The notes: generated from the letters alone by a model not told the origin. Numbered from the stretch's first letter, positions 21,536 to 30,107 are shown. The stretch is 64,000 nt of DNA from Radiobacillus deserti (GCF_007301515.1 NZ_CP041666.1:2170001-2234000); one strand, 5' to 3'. A program made the numbers and translations.

Positions 21536-22624
21536 TTATAGTTTTCCTGTAGGTACGAACATGCTACGTGTTACTGGCTCGGAATATGCTTCGCCACTTT
21601 CATTAAATACTTGATCTACATTGTCCACTTTCACATCCACCGCTTCCACTCCTGGTTGGTCCGTTAGAGTTAGAACTAACGTTTCCATTACTTTGTCGGA
21701 AATGGATGCTTGCTCAACACTGTTCAATACATTCTCATTAAAGTTTAGCGTTAAAACGCCGTCTTTATAAGTAGGTTTTGCCGTTAAGGACGTTCCATCA
21801 TTAAATACGTTTAAAAGATTTGTGCCTAGTTCCGGTCCGTTTACTAATGTTTCTACGATAGATTGATACACATTGTCTTTTTCCACTTCAATGTGTTGCG
21901 TAATTGGTACATGGTAAAATTTACCATCTTGCTGTGTTGGATAGTAAAGCGTAACTGCTTCACTGTTCATTAGGTCAACAGAGTGTCCCTCCAAAATATT
22001 AATGCCGTTCGCTCTAGACACACCATTAGAAATTGGTGTCCCATTTACCGGCATCACTTCTTGTTCATATCCATTAATCCATAATTGAACTTTTTCCACA
22101 TTCTCAAATTGCGTTAACGTATAAGTCATCGCTTGAAGAATTTCTTCTTCATTTTCTGGCTCATAATTTTCAAATTCTTTAGATACATCGACAACCAAAG
22201 TTCCATTTTCTTTTAAGTCAAGACCTAGAATTTGAGTGCCCGCCGGTAATACTGCTTGGAAACCACTCGGTAGAAGTTCTGTTACAGGTCCATCTTTAAC
22301 TAAGTATTCTAGAACTTGAGAGGCAACTGCTTTTGATTCTGCCTTTGGAATTGCAACGGTTTGGGGAACGACCATTCCGTTCGCATCTAATAGATATAAT
22401 TGTCTTTCTACCGTTTCTTTTGTTGCTTCGGCATCTTGTTCTGCTTCCGCTCCTTCTTCTCCTTCACCAGACGAAGCAGCGTCTTTCAAGTCATTTGTAT
22501 AAGTTGCCTCTTCTGGTGGCTTATCCATTTCTTCTAACGATTGTTCCCCTTTTAATAGTCCGCACCCTGATAACAATATTAAAGAAAAAGTAAAAACACT
22601 AGTATAAATTGTAAGCTTCTTCAT
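21536..22624 (-). CDS. gerM: GerM, sporulation/germination lipoprotein with two GerMN domains
   Basis: The 362-aa protein has a lipoprotein signal peptide with lipobox LLSGC (Cys about 21), an acidic linker and two tandem GerMN domains (about 85-210 and 230-350; each with a pattern like LPAGTQILGLDLKENGTLVVDVSKEF). In B. subtilis GerM is needed for septal peptidoglycan changes during sporulation and for germination, and helps position the SpoIIIA-SpoIIQ complex. It lies between rph and racE as in B. subtilis. Confidence 0.94.
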   Translation of the reverse strand: MKKLTIYTSVFTFSLILLSGCGLLKGEQSLEEMDKPPEEATYTNDLKDAASSGEGEEGAEAEQDAEATKETVERQLYLLDANGMVVPQTVAIPKAESKAVASQVLEYLVKDGPVTELLPSGFQAVLPAGTQILGLDLKENGTLVVDVSKEFENYEPENEEEILQAMTYTLTQFENVEKVQLWINGYEQEVMPVNGTPISNGVSRANGINILEGHSVDLMNSEAVTLYYPTQQDGKFYHVPITQHIEVEKDNVYQSIVETLVNGPELGTNLLNVFNDGTSLTAKPTYKDGVLTLNFNENVLNSVEQASISDKVMETLVLTLTDQPGVEAVDVKVDNVDQVFNESGEAYSEPVTRSMFVPTGKL

Positions 22625-22786
22625 GCTTTTCCCTCCTACGATGGTTTGTACTACTATATATACGAGCTTTTTATAAAATTAGACCAAGCAATTGCAATTA
22701 TTTTGTAAGAAGCATGGTCTGTCTCGAATCTACTTAATGTATAGTTTGTACCTTTTAAAAATATGTTAGGTTTCCAGAAAAAAATA

Positions 22787-22818
22787 AAAGCATAATCGCT
22801 TTTATGCGATTATGCTTT
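22787..22818 (-). terminator. Terminator after racE
   Basis: A 13-bp perfect stem (22787-22799 with 22806-22818) overlapping the racE stop codon, with a T-rich tail on the minus strand. Confidence 0.85.
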
Positions 22819-23638
22819 ATAAATAATTTACTACTTCTTCTAGCTCGACCCGTCGAACTTGATTCATATCCGTTTGTAACCAGTCACGCGCTATATTTTG
22901 AAATACTTCTATTTTGCCAGTCGTATAGAATTCGTGCCTCGGCTTTCGATTCCCTTGAAATAACTTCTTTTGATAGCCCAAAATCGTACTAACTTCACGA
23001 GCTGTCTCCTCACCTGAAGAAATAATTGTCACGTGTTCACCCATCACGGTTTGTATCGCATCCCGTAAAAGAGGATAATGCGTGCAACCAAGGATAAGTG
23101 TGTCTATTTCAAAATGATTTTTCAAAGGCTTTAAGGATCCCTCTACTACCTGCATTGCGTGGGAACCAGATAATACACCACTTTCTACCATAGGTACAAA
23201 GTCTGGACACGCTAAGTCATATACTTCAATAGTTGAGTTAATATGATGAAGCGCATCCGGATAAGCTCTACTGTGAATGGTACCCTCTGTGCCGATAACA
23301 CCAATTTTATTATTTTTCGTCACTTTTATAGCAGAACGCGCACCTGGCTGAATAACGCCCACCACAGGGATATCCAATTTACTTTTGAGATCCTCTAGTG
23401 TAAATGCGGTAGCAGTATTACAAGCAACCACAAGCATTTTAATATTTCTTTTCAAGAGAAAGTGAACCAGTTCCCAGGTGTATGCTATCACTTCTTCTTT
23501 CGGTCTTGGACCATATGGACATCTCAATGTATCCCCAACGTATATTAATCTCTCTTTCGGTAGTTGTCTCATCAGTTCACTTGCAACAGTTAGGCCACCA
23601 ACCCCTGAATCTATGACCCCTATCGGTTGATTTGTCAA
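22817..23638 (-). CDS. racE: Glutamate racemase
   Basis: Makes D-glutamate for peptidoglycan. The 273-aa protein has both catalytic cysteines (Cys73 in VVACNTATA and Cys185 in [10 protein letters not shown]), the N-terminal [12 protein letters not shown] and [11 protein letters not shown]. It follows ysmB by 11 bp, and the two are co-transcribed as in B. subtilis. Confidence 0.96.
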   Translation of the reverse strand: MTNQPIGVIDSGVGGLTVASELMRQLPKERLIYVGDTLRCPYGPRPKEEVIAYTWELVHFLLKRNIKMLVVACNTATAFTLEDLKSKLDIPVVGVIQPGARSAIKVTKNNKIGVIGTEGTIHSRAYPDALHHINSTIEVYDLACPDFVPMVESGVLSGSHAMQVVEGSLKPLKNHFEIDTLILGCTHYPLLRDAIQTVMGEHVTIISSGEETAREVSTILGYQKKLFQGNRKPRHEFYTTGKIEVFQNIARDWLQTDMNQVRRVELEEVVNYL

Positions 23639-23649
23639 TCTAATCCCCT

Positions 23650-24114
23650 CTACTCTCCTGATGTTGATTCCTCTTCGACGTATTTCATTTGCGCATGTAA
23701 GAGCCTCAATAAGTGATCTAGCGCATCCACTTCTTGGTCTGTTACATTTTCTAACACAGTTCCTAAATAGTGTCGGCGTTTTTCTATTACCTCTTGAATA
23801 ATAGACTCACCTTTTTCTAAAATGTGTATTCTTACAACTCGCTTATCATTTTGATCCTTAATCCTTTTGACAACCCCATTTTTCTCCATTCGATCGACTA
23901 AATCTGTTGTCGTACTAAAGGCTAAATGAATCTTATTCGATAATTCCCCTGTGGTCAAGTCCCCTTCTTCTGACAGCCATTGCAAGGCAATAAATTGGGG
24001 CATCGTAATCGGGTAGTGGTTTAATATTTTTCTTCCCTGTTGTTTTATGATTCCTGCAATGTATCTTAACTCTTTTTCTATATTAGAAATCTTATCGATT
24101 TTTACATTCTCCAA
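23650..24114 (-). CDS. ysmB: MarR-family transcriptional regulator YsmB
   Basis: A 154-aa winged-helix protein with the MarR core ([46 protein letters not shown] and the wing [16 protein letters not shown]). I chose the TTG at 24114, with GGGAGG 8 bases upstream; earlier in-frame starts add a Trp/Cys-rich segment foreign to the family. It lies upstream of racE, as in B. subtilis. The effector is unknown. Confidence 0.85.
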   Translation of the reverse strand: MENVKIDKISNIEKELRYIAGIIKQQGRKILNHYPITMPQFIALQWLSEEGDLTTGELSNKIHLAFSTTTDLVDRMEKNGVVKRIKDQNDKRVVRIHILEKGESIIQEVIEKRRHYLGTVLENVTDQEVDALDHLLRLLHAQMKYVEEESTSGE

Positions 24115-24286
24115 AAATAGGACCTCCCTGAAAATCATCCCCCTATAGGGACATGCTCTACAGAGAGAGTACCACCAAATCAGGCTGAAATCCATATAAT
24201 TGTTTCATATAAGGAATACACCCTCCATTTATTGTATTTTTTAAAACCATAATTCGGAACCTCACAAAAAAGTATTATAAAGTAAC

Positions 24287-24322
24287 TAAAAAACTGACTT
24301 TATTTCGATAGTCAGTTTTTTA
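24287..24322. terminator. Terminator of the sigma/anti-sigma operon
   Basis: An 11-bp perfect stem (24289-24299 with 24310-24320) with T-runs on both strands lies downstream of the minus-strand anti-sigma gene. Confidence 0.8.
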
Positions 24323-24432
24323 GTAATTAGCATGGTTAATAAGTAATGTTTCTGAGTCAACACAAAAAGTTTTTGTACTTTTAAGGTACACTAACTAATT
24401 GAATAGGAGGGAGGTATAACATAGTTTTTAAA
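24323..24432. other. Orphan ribosome-site-like sequence, no gene
   Basis: On the plus strand a strong AGGAGGGAGG motif (near 24405-24414) is not followed by a usable start codon or frame. It may be the leftover leader of a gene lost when the sigma-factor locus was inserted, or a chance match. Confidence 0.3.
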
Positions 24433-25227
24433 CTAATAAGAAATATCATTAATTAGCCACCTATTATTCTTTAATATAAATGTAATAATTATTTTACCTG
24501 ATGTATAGACATTATCCGTTTCCTGAGTCATTTCATATTCTGTTTCTGTAATCTTACTAATAGAAAATTCTGCATCTAGATTAAAAGATGGACTACCATC
24601 CATAGGAATTAGAAATAATTTCCCATTTTTCACTTCCAAAGATGAATCCCATTCTTCTTCCGCTGCTTTTAGTGTCATAAAACTGGACAATAATGAATAA
24701 ACATCTTCCTTTTTGGTAAATGTCTTAAATTCGTTACCTCCGTTATCATAATCTTTTATCTGATTTCCAACCAAATTGTACATATTGTTGTACTGTTCAA
24801 CCAGATCAATAAAAACTTTGTCATCTACAACATTTTTTACTACAGTATCTTTTTCATTCTTCGGTTTATCTACTATATCTGTCTCTTGATTTTCTTTACT
24901 ATTTTCCTTTTCGTCCGTTTGATTTTTTTCACTCTCTTCTATTACATCAGTTGGCTCTTCCTTATGAATAGGATTCTTTTGTGAGTCTTTAAGCGAGTTA
25001 ACGTTACGAGTAATATCTTCGGAAGGATACCACATAGGGCTAGTAAGAATGAACAAGCATGCACCTGCAACTACTAATGAAGAGAAAACAGCCATAAAAT
25101 AGCGCTTAGAATTTTGCTCTTTGGTTATATATTCATTCACATTTTCCTTTTCTTCTGAAGAGAAATTAATATTCTTGTTCATGTATTCTTGCAGATTCTC
25201 TTTTATTTTTTTATCAAAGTTATCCAT
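24433..25227 (-). CDS. Putative membrane-bound anti-sigma factor
   Basis: A 264-aa protein with a charged cytoplasmic N-terminus (about 1-42), one membrane helix (about 43-62, FMAVFSSLVVAGACLFIL), a long Lys/Glu/Asn-rich linker (about 80-130) and an extracytoplasmic C-terminal domain ending in NNRWLINDISY. No zinc HxxxCxxC motif is present. It overlaps the 3' end of the ECF sigma gene by 8 bp, the standard arrangement for a sigma factor and its anti-sigma. The role is inferred from topology and context; the family was not recognised by motif. Confidence 0.6.
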   Translation of the reverse strand: MDNFDKKIKENLQEYMNKNINFSSEEKENVNEYITKEQNSKRYFMAVFSSLVVAGACLFILTSPMWYPSEDITRNVNSLKDSQKNPIHKEEPTDVIEESEKNQTDEKENSKENQETDIVDKPKNEKDTVVKNVVDDKVFIDLVEQYNNMYNLVGNQIKDYDNGGNEFKTFTKKEDVYSLLSSFMTLKAAEEEWDSSLEVKNGKLFLIPMDGSPSFNLDAEFSISKITETEYEMTQETDNVYTSGKIIITFILKNNRWLINDISY

Positions 25228-25780
25228 ACTTATACCCCCTCCTCTCTAATTCACCTTTTAATAGCTCTCGTCCTCGAGTGATTCGTGATTTCACCGTATT
25301 AAATTTAACTTTTGTAATAATACTTATCTCCTTTAAAGTTAAATCATAATAATAGAATAGGATTAGAACATCTTGATATTTTGGAGAAAGACTACGAATC
25401 ACATTTATTATCGCCTCTGAGTCTTCTTTTTCTTCTAAATATTCACTCGGTGTTTTTCCCTGTTCTGCCTTATTTTTTTCCGGATCTACAAATGGCCGAT
25501 ATACGATATTCCTTATACTCCACTTTCTTTTAAAATCCTTGCACTTGTTGACTGTGATCCGAATTAACCAAGTTTTATAACTTGATTCCATACGAAACTT
25601 GTTTAGATTTTTATAGCAAGAAATGAATACTTCTTGCACAATATCTTCACATTGAACCCTATCGTTAACGTATAGGTAAGCAATTCTTTTTAAGTCTGAT
25701 GCGTATAAATCCATTAACTCATTAATACGTTCTTCTTTTGAAATGTAGCATTCATTGTCACCTTCTGTTATGTTTAGCAC
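25220..25780 (-). CDS. ECF (group IV) RNA polymerase sigma factor
   Basis: A 186-aa sigma-70 family protein with region 2 (DLYASDLKRIAYLYVNDRVQCEDIVQEVFISCYKNL, including the core-binding QEVF) and region 4 (LSPKYQDVLILFYYYDLTLKEISIITKVKFNTVKSRITRGRELL). Regions 1 and 3 are missing, as expected for ECF sigma factors. The start is GTG with GGAGG 9 bases upstream. It is co-transcribed with the anti-sigma gene and sits between ysmB and gerE, where B. subtilis has no sigma factor, so it is probably an acquired regulatory module. The regulon is unknown. Confidence 0.88.
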   Translation of the reverse strand: MLNITEGDNECYISKEERINELMDLYASDLKRIAYLYVNDRVQCEDIVQEVFISCYKNLNKFRMESSYKTWLIRITVNKCKDFKRKWSIRNIVYRPFVDPEKNKAEQGKTPSEYLEEKEDSEAIINVIRSLSPKYQDVLILFYYYDLTLKEISIITKVKFNTVKSRITRGRELLKGELERRGYKYG

Positions 25781-25896
25781 ATTATTGCACCTCCTTCATA
25801 CATATAGACGTACCTCAAACAACTTTTTATCCGTAAAAATGTAGTTTAGTGAAATTATCTTTAATACAACTATAGATTTCCACCTATTTTTCTTTT

Positions 25897-26229
25897 TCAA
25901 AACAAAAAACGACCTATCTGAAGAAAATCGGTATTGTATAGTTTAATTTTTATACTGGTTGCTTCTTTATGTGGCTTAAAACCAATCGTTTTTAAGATAG
26001 GTCCTGTTATACCTGCATCCATTCTTCTAGCTACAAATTCATTCATAGTTTTTACCTTACTTTTGAATACGCTAATAGTGTACTTAACATTAGTATATAA
26101 TTCGATCTCCTCTTCTTTTCTATCTATCGTTATTAATAATTCACTTTTCGGTCTAATTGCCACGCTTTCAGTTTCTCGCCCTTTCGTTGATACCTCAATT
26201 AAATAGTTGACTTTCATCTCCACCATCAA
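25897..26229 (-). CDS. Hypothetical protein
   Basis: A 110-aa soluble protein, rich in beta-forming segments (SELLITIDRKEEEIELYTNVKYTISVF), with no signal peptide or recognised motif. The start is uncertain: an ATG at 26226 and one at 26214 (MKVNYLIEVS) are both possible and neither has a good ribosome site. It lies between the sigma operon and the 3' part of gerE. I do not recognise it. Confidence 0.45.
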   Translation of the reverse strand: MMVEMKVNYLIEVSTKGRETESVAIRPKSELLITIDRKEEEIELYTNVKYTISVFKSKVKTMNEFVARRMDAGITGPILKTIGFKPHKEATSIKIKLYNTDFLQIGRFLF

Positions 26230-26528
26230 ATTTTATGCTCATTTCTTTAATCTCTGATTCAACCTTCTATTCTTCCAGACTATTAGAAGTAGAAAAACTA
26301 AATAGGAAGATGACGATTATAAAAATAGCTGATTTTCTAATAATTATCCCCCTTGTATTTTCTAGTTAAAATACAATGAACACACACAGCATCCAAATGG
26401 ACCTATTGTTCTTGCAGATGCTCATTATGTATATGATTCATCGGAATGCCTAAAAGAAGTCTCTATTTAGAAGGAAGTAAATTAGCAGATGCACAATCCA
26501 TAATTTTGATTTTCATTATATCTTCATA
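26230..26528. other. Degenerate stretch with gene remnants
   Basis: On the minus strand, 26341 to 26267 encodes 24 residues resembling a signal peptide (RKSAIFIIVIFLFSFSTS) with an AAGGGGG ribosome-like site but only ATT as possible start. On the plus strand, a frame ending about 26470 reads NGPIVLADAHYVYDSSEC and then stops, without an upstream start. Both look like fragments of lost genes. This is interpretation, not proof. Confidence 0.3.
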
Positions 26529-26571
26529 AAAAAAAAACCGACTTTCGTAAATTGAAAGTCGGTTTTTTTTT
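26529..26571 (-). terminator. Terminator of gerE
   Basis: A 10-bp perfect stem (26536-26545 with 26555-26564) flanked by long A and T runs, directly after the stop codon of the gerE 3' part. Confidence 0.9.
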
Positions 26572-26574
26572 TGA

Positions 26575-26657
26575 CTATAGTTTAAGTTCTCCCATACGAA
26601 GAAGTTCCACTACAGCTTGTGAGCGCCCCTTTACACCAAGCTTTTGCATCGCATTTG
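26575..26657 (-). pseudogene. gerE: gerE 3' part, separated from its 5' part by the inserted element
   Basis: Read on the minus strand this encodes the C-terminal 25 residues of GerE, NAMQKLGVKGRSQAVVELLR followed by MGELKL and a TAG stop, very close to the B. subtilis C-terminus. There is no start codon, and the frame runs upstream into the element at the CATTTG repeat (26652-26657). Joined to the 5' part at 36384-36531 at that repeat, the reading frame is restored exactly (148 + 77 = 225 bp, 74 codons plus stop). The segment still encodes an undamaged C-terminal helix, which argues for selection and reversible interruption and against decay. Confidence 0.92.
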
Positions 26658-26674
26658 TAATGCATACCTTTTAC
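26652..26674. repeat. Left attachment junction (core CATTTG plus recombinase arm)
   Basis: The core CATTTG (26652-26657) is followed by the arm TAATGCATACCTTTTAC (26658-26674). The arm is the inverse of the right-end arm with one mismatch. Together the two arms around one core form the near-palindromic attP expected for a large serine recombinase. The recombinase stop codon lies at 26683. Confidence 0.88.
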
Positions 26675-26682
26675 GGATAATG

Positions 26683-28206
26683 CTATTTACTGTTTTCAAA
26701 CGCATAATTTATCTCTATCTCACCAGTTTGCTCTATAATGACATCCTTTAATAATGTCTTAAATACATGATGTAAATTTTCATTAGAATTTTCAAGTGAA
26801 TTAAAGGCATCAAGAATACTTTTAATCTCACTTTGACGAGTTTCTTCCTTATTTAATAGAAACAATTGATCATTTGCTTTTTTTAAATCAGAATCAAGTT
26901 GATTATTTCTCCTCTGGAATTCTGCTTTATTTATAAGTTTATCCAGATATAAATCAAGTAAAGAAACTTTTTTATCTTCTAAGGAATCAATCCGTTTTTT
27001 TATATTTCTTACCTGCTGTTCTTTTGTATTTTCCAAGTTATTTATCAGATTAAGCTCTGCTACTCTTATTCCATAGTTCTGCAGCTGGTTAACTATTAAT
27101 TCTTTGAAGGATTCATAAGTAATCGGAACATGATTGACGCACCCATATTTTCCGGAACGGCGATAAGCACTACATTTTAGGTACCGCCAATGTCCGCCAT
27201 CCTTTTTATTACCACCTTGAACAATGACCATATTAGATCCACACTTGCCACATTTTAATAATCCTCTTAAATCGTTCCAAGGAGTAAACTTTTTCTTAGA
27301 ATTCACGTTTTTTCTGTTGTTTGCTTTTTCCCACTCATCCTTCGATACAATGGCTGGATGATGATCCTCAAAAACATTCCACTTTTCTTCTGGGTTTTTA
27401 ATTTGTTTCTTCTTACCGTCTACCTTAATTGTTGTATATTGATTAAGGATGAAGGTCCCACAAAAAGTAGGATTTCGTAGGATTCTTTGTACAGATGTAA
27501 TTTGCCAATGCTTTTTATTCCTAGGTGGAAGAATTTCTCCATTCTCAACACCTTCATTAAGCATTCTTACAATTGTTTTCATTCCATAGCCATGGTAATT
27601 ATACCAGTGGAAAATTTGACGAATTACCTTTGCTTCTTCTTCCTTAATAACGAGCTTTTGGTCAATTCGGTCATATCCATAAGGGATTTTCCCAATATGA
27701 TCACCTCGTCTCACTTTCGCAGCAAGAGCTGCACTAATCGATACGGATTGAGTTTTTGGGTATTGAGCAGCAAACATGGAATACATTTCAAATTTCATGT
27801 CATTTTTACCTTCATATAAGCTGTCGTAACCTTCTTCCATAGTTACGACTCGTACTCCGTGCCCAATTAGAATTTCTTTAATTTCTAGTGCATCTTTCAA
27901 ATCACGAGCTAAACGTGTGATGGATTTGAACACAACCATTTTAATTTCACGGTTTCTTGCTTTTTGCAATATTAATTGCATAGCTGTACGTTCCAAGAAT
28001 AAGGTACCTGATTTACCTTCATCTTTCAGAATAGAACTTTCGTTCCATTCAAAGTGGTTCTCTTCGAGCCAATAACGACATATGTCAATTTGGTTTCCTA
28101 TCGAATCCTTTTGTTCATCTTTGTCTGTAGATACACGTACATACACAATGTAAGGATACTCTTTATAAGTATTAAAAGACACTTCTTCATTTTGAGTGAT
28201 TCGCAA
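26683..28206 (-). CDS. Large serine recombinase (SpoIVCA/SprA-type integrase/excisionase)
   Basis: A protein of 507 aa, counted from the TTG at 28206. Domains: resolvase catalytic domain with the nucleophile Ser26 (IVYVRVSTDKDEQ) and the arginine motif SITRLARDL; the recombinase domain (IPYGYDRIDQKLVIKEEEAKVIRQIF, NPTFCGTF); a zinc ribbon (LKCGKCGSNM ... LKCSAYRRSGKYGC); and a C-terminal coiled coil (about 390-470). SpoIVCA, which excises skin from sigK, and SprA, which excises SP-beta from spsM, share this plan and size. I prefer TTG 28206, with AAAGGGGTG upstream, over GTG 28236. It lies at the element's edge, on the same strand as gerE. Integration and excision at gerE are inferred. Confidence 0.93.
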   Translation of the reverse strand: MRITQNEEVSFNTYKEYPYIVYVRVSTDKDEQKDSIGNQIDICRYWLEENHFEWNESSILKDEGKSGTLFLERTAMQLILQKARNREIKMVVFKSITRLARDLKDALEIKEILIGHGVRVVTMEEGYDSLYEGKNDMKFEMYSMFAAQYPKTQSVSISAALAAKVRRGDHIGKIPYGYDRIDQKLVIKEEEAKVIRQIFHWYNYHGYGMKTIVRMLNEGVENGEILPPRNKKHWQITSVQRILRNPTFCGTFILNQYTTIKVDGKKKQIKNPEEKWNVFEDHHPAIVSKDEWEKANNRKNVNSKKKFTPWNDLRGLLKCGKCGSNMVIVQGGNKKDGGHWRYLKCSAYRRSGKYGCVNHVPITYESFKELIVNQLQNYGIRVAELNLINNLENTKEQQVRNIKKRIDSLEDKKVSLLDLYLDKLINKAEFQRRNNQLDSDLKKANDQLFLLNKEETRQSEIKSILDAFNSLENSNENLHHVFKTLLKDVIIEQTGEIEINYAFENSK

Positions 28207-28212
28207 AATAGC

Positions 28213-28274
28213 ACACCCCTTTTGCAATTGGTACACATATCCTTATTTTAACAGTATATGAGTGCAAAAGGGGT
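28213..28274. repeat. 13-bp inverted repeat bracketing the recombinase promoter region
   Basis: CACCCCTTTTGCA (28213-28225) and its perfect complement TGCAAAAGGGGTG (28262-28274) are 36 bp apart, just upstream of the recombinase start; the left copy contains its ribosome site. Between them on the minus strand is CATATACT, matching the -10 pattern CATAnnnT of the mother-cell sigma factors, but no good -35. It may be an operator or an mRNA hairpin that hides the ribosome site. Confidence 0.55.
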
Positions 28275-28397
28275 GAAAACTACTTTATTTTTTTGATTAG
28301 TCTGCGAACATTTTATTTTTGACTTCCCGCTGTACCAGTTTAATAATAATCAAAAAGAATAGATTACTAAAGTAACAACAGTTCTTAACAATTCCCT

Positions 28398-28583
28398 TCA
28401 ATTATCTTCATAATCAGTATTATGAGCATATGTTCTCAAATCACCTAAAACTCCCTGATGAACAACAGATAATTCATGAATTACAGCAACTAACTGCTCT
28501 TTTCTTTCTAGTTTCTCCAACTCATCTGTAACCTTAATCAACATATCCATAGCCTTACTAATTTTCTCTGCATTTTTAAACAT
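28398..28583 (-). CDS. Small helical protein of unknown function; candidate recombination directionality factor
   Basis: A 61-aa charged, helical protein (ISKAMDMLIKVTDELEKLERKEQ) with no recognised family. The ribosome site GGAGAG precedes the ATG. It lies between the replication-relaxation-like gene and the recombinase. Serine-integrase elements need a small factor for excision; SprB of SP-beta has 58 residues. Size and position make this the best candidate, but there is no sequence evidence for that role. Confidence 0.5.
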   Translation of the reverse strand: MFKNAEKISKAMDMLIKVTDELEKLERKEQLVAVIHELSVVHQGVLGDLRTYAHNTDYEDN

Positions 28584-28597
28584 GTGAATCTCTCCTT

Positions 28598-29182
28598 TTA
28601 AATTATTTCATCGTGCACATAAACATTGATGTTCAATTCTAATTCATCCGCCACCTTCATTAACTTATCTTTTCTTGATTCATGTTTTATAACCCACACA
28701 ATACTAGGGAATGAACCGTATTTTTGTTGAAAGGCATTGGTCTCTTTCAGCTTACGATAATACTTCATCTTCTTTACGTTCACATTCCATTTCTGAGTAT
28801 TATCAACTTCTAAGAAGTGGCGACTATTTCCTATCACAAAATAAGCATCGGGTTTAACGGATATGTTCATTACCTTTACTTCTTGCTCAACCAACCATTT
28901 ATGAGGTTCAAAATAGATATAAGCATCATTCCTCATAAGTTTATGAGTCAACTGTTCGTTTACCCTAAACTGTCTTTTGGCCCCAGTTAATTCAGCTCCT
29001 TTCTTATTCAAATAATAAGCATTTTCTTTTAATCGAATAGATCTAGTGTATGGTTTGAGGGATTGCATAATGAAGTTTGTATTTCGAGTGCTTTTTGTAT
29101 TGTGAAGGGTTTGTATTTGGCTCCTAGTCAAGATCTCTAAATTCGATAGAGAGTCCAGTATTTGCATTTGTCTCTGGTTCAT
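28598..29182 (-). CDS. Replication-relaxation family-like protein
   Basis: A 194-aa protein with an N-terminal winged-helix region (RQMQILDSLSNLEILTRSQIQTLHN) and a C-terminal domain with VKPDAYFVIGNSRHFLEVDN, KMKYYRKL and IVWVIKHESRKDKL, matching the pattern of replication-relaxation proteins found on plasmids and integrative elements. The nuclease-like pattern D-x(10)-E-x-D is visible. ATG 29182 has GAGGATGG upstream; an ATG 15 bases earlier has a weaker site. It overlaps the translocase gene by 59 bp. Precise function unknown. Confidence 0.65.
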   Translation of the reverse strand: MNQRQMQILDSLSNLEILTRSQIQTLHNTKSTRNTNFIMQSLKPYTRSIRLKENAYYLNKKGAELTGAKRQFRVNEQLTHKLMRNDAYIYFEPHKWLVEQEVKVMNISVKPDAYFVIGNSRHFLEVDNTQKWNVNVKKMKYYRKLKETNAFQQKYGSFPSIVWVIKHESRKDKLMKVADELELNINVYVHDEII

Positions 29183-30107
29183 GGTCACCATCCTCATGCT
29201 CTTTTAAATAGTGGTTAACAACCCTATTTGAGATGTAAGGTACTTGAAGTTCAATTAAGTCTGGCCCATTTTTGAACATGGCTCTTCCTCTTATCTTTGG
29301 AAGTTCAGCTGCTTGTGTATTTTTTTCTCCAAGAATCACTTCTGAAGCATATCCATTTTGAATCTTAAAACATATTTTTGCATCTGCGTTCTGTTTAATT
29401 TGCCTTGGTAAAACGTCAGCAGTGGTATATTGAGAAAAGAAGATTTCTCTGAAACCAAATGCCCCTCCAATCCTTGCGATGTGAGCAAGTCTCCATTGGC
29501 AAGCCTGACGCATTTGTTTTTCCTCTGAATCCATAAACTTTTCATCTGGAATGTCTCCAGCTTCATCTACAATAATGAAGACCCTCTTATTATCTTTTGT
29601 TTCAGTTATGTTACTCCATCCTTTACTTCTAGCTTCTGCTTGTTTAGACTCAAGTTTTAAACAGACCTCTAACAAAAGGTCATATGTTTCCTGAATGTTG
29701 GTGGCGACTTTTTTCACCTGTTTCAAATTACGGTACTTTCCAAATTCGACCCCTGCTTTTAAATCCACTAGATAAAGTTCTACATCTTCTGGATGACTTT
29801 TTATTAAACTTGTCATTATTACTTTCATTAGGTTTGTTTTCCCATACCTAGTTGTTCCGCCACCAACTAAGTGTGGAACTTCATCAAAATCATGCCAAAT
29901 AATTTCCTTGTATGTTTTTCCAATAGGAACCTTCCATCCAGTCTTCTTATTAAAACGATAAGGCCATGACTTGGGAAGATTTTTCTCATATACATTCACG
30001 TGTAACATCCCTCCATCGAATCGAAGTTCTACGTTTTTATGAAGACCGTCCTGGAATACACCCACATTATCATTGAGGTATTCTAGCTTGAACAGATGCT
30101 GCAGCAA
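29124..30107 (-). CDS. FtsK/SpoIIIE-type DNA translocase of the element
   Basis: A 327-aa P-loop ATPase with Walker A at about 82-91 (GGGTTRYGKT), the VDLKAGVEF segment and Walker B at about 176-182 (VFIIVDE), as in the FtsK/SpoIIIE domains of conjugative elements (TcpA/YdcQ-like) and of cryptic elements. It has no membrane domain of its own; the 45-aa membrane protein encoded just upstream, overlapping its start, may provide an anchor. The start is TTG at 30107. It probably moves or recruits element DNA; no relaxase or mating-channel genes are seen. Confidence 0.8.
   Translation of the reverse strand: MLQHLFKLEYLNDNVGVFQDGLHKNVELRFDGGMLHVNVYEKNLPKSWPYRFNKKTGWKVPIGKTYKEIIWHDFDEVPHLVGGGTTRYGKTNLMKVIMTSLIKSHPEDVELYLVDLKAGVEFGKYRNLKQVKKVATNIQETYDLLLEVCLKLESKQAEARSKGWSNITETKDNKRVFIIVDEAGDIPDEKFMDSEEKQMRQACQWRLAHIARIGGAFGFREIFFSQYTTADVLPRQIKQNADAKICFKIQNGYASEVILGEKNTQAAELPKIRGRAMFKNGPDLIELQVPYISNRVVNHYLKEHEDGDHEPETNANTGLSIEFRDLD

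Noticed and set aside
27487..27819. 110-aa plus-strand reading frame inside the recombinase gene
   Set aside because: Antisense to the well-supported recombinase domain; no independent start signals.
28226..28261. Confident sigma-K promoter for the recombinase
   Set aside because: A -10-like CATATACT is present, but no acceptable -35 was found at the right distance, so it is kept only as a hypothesis.
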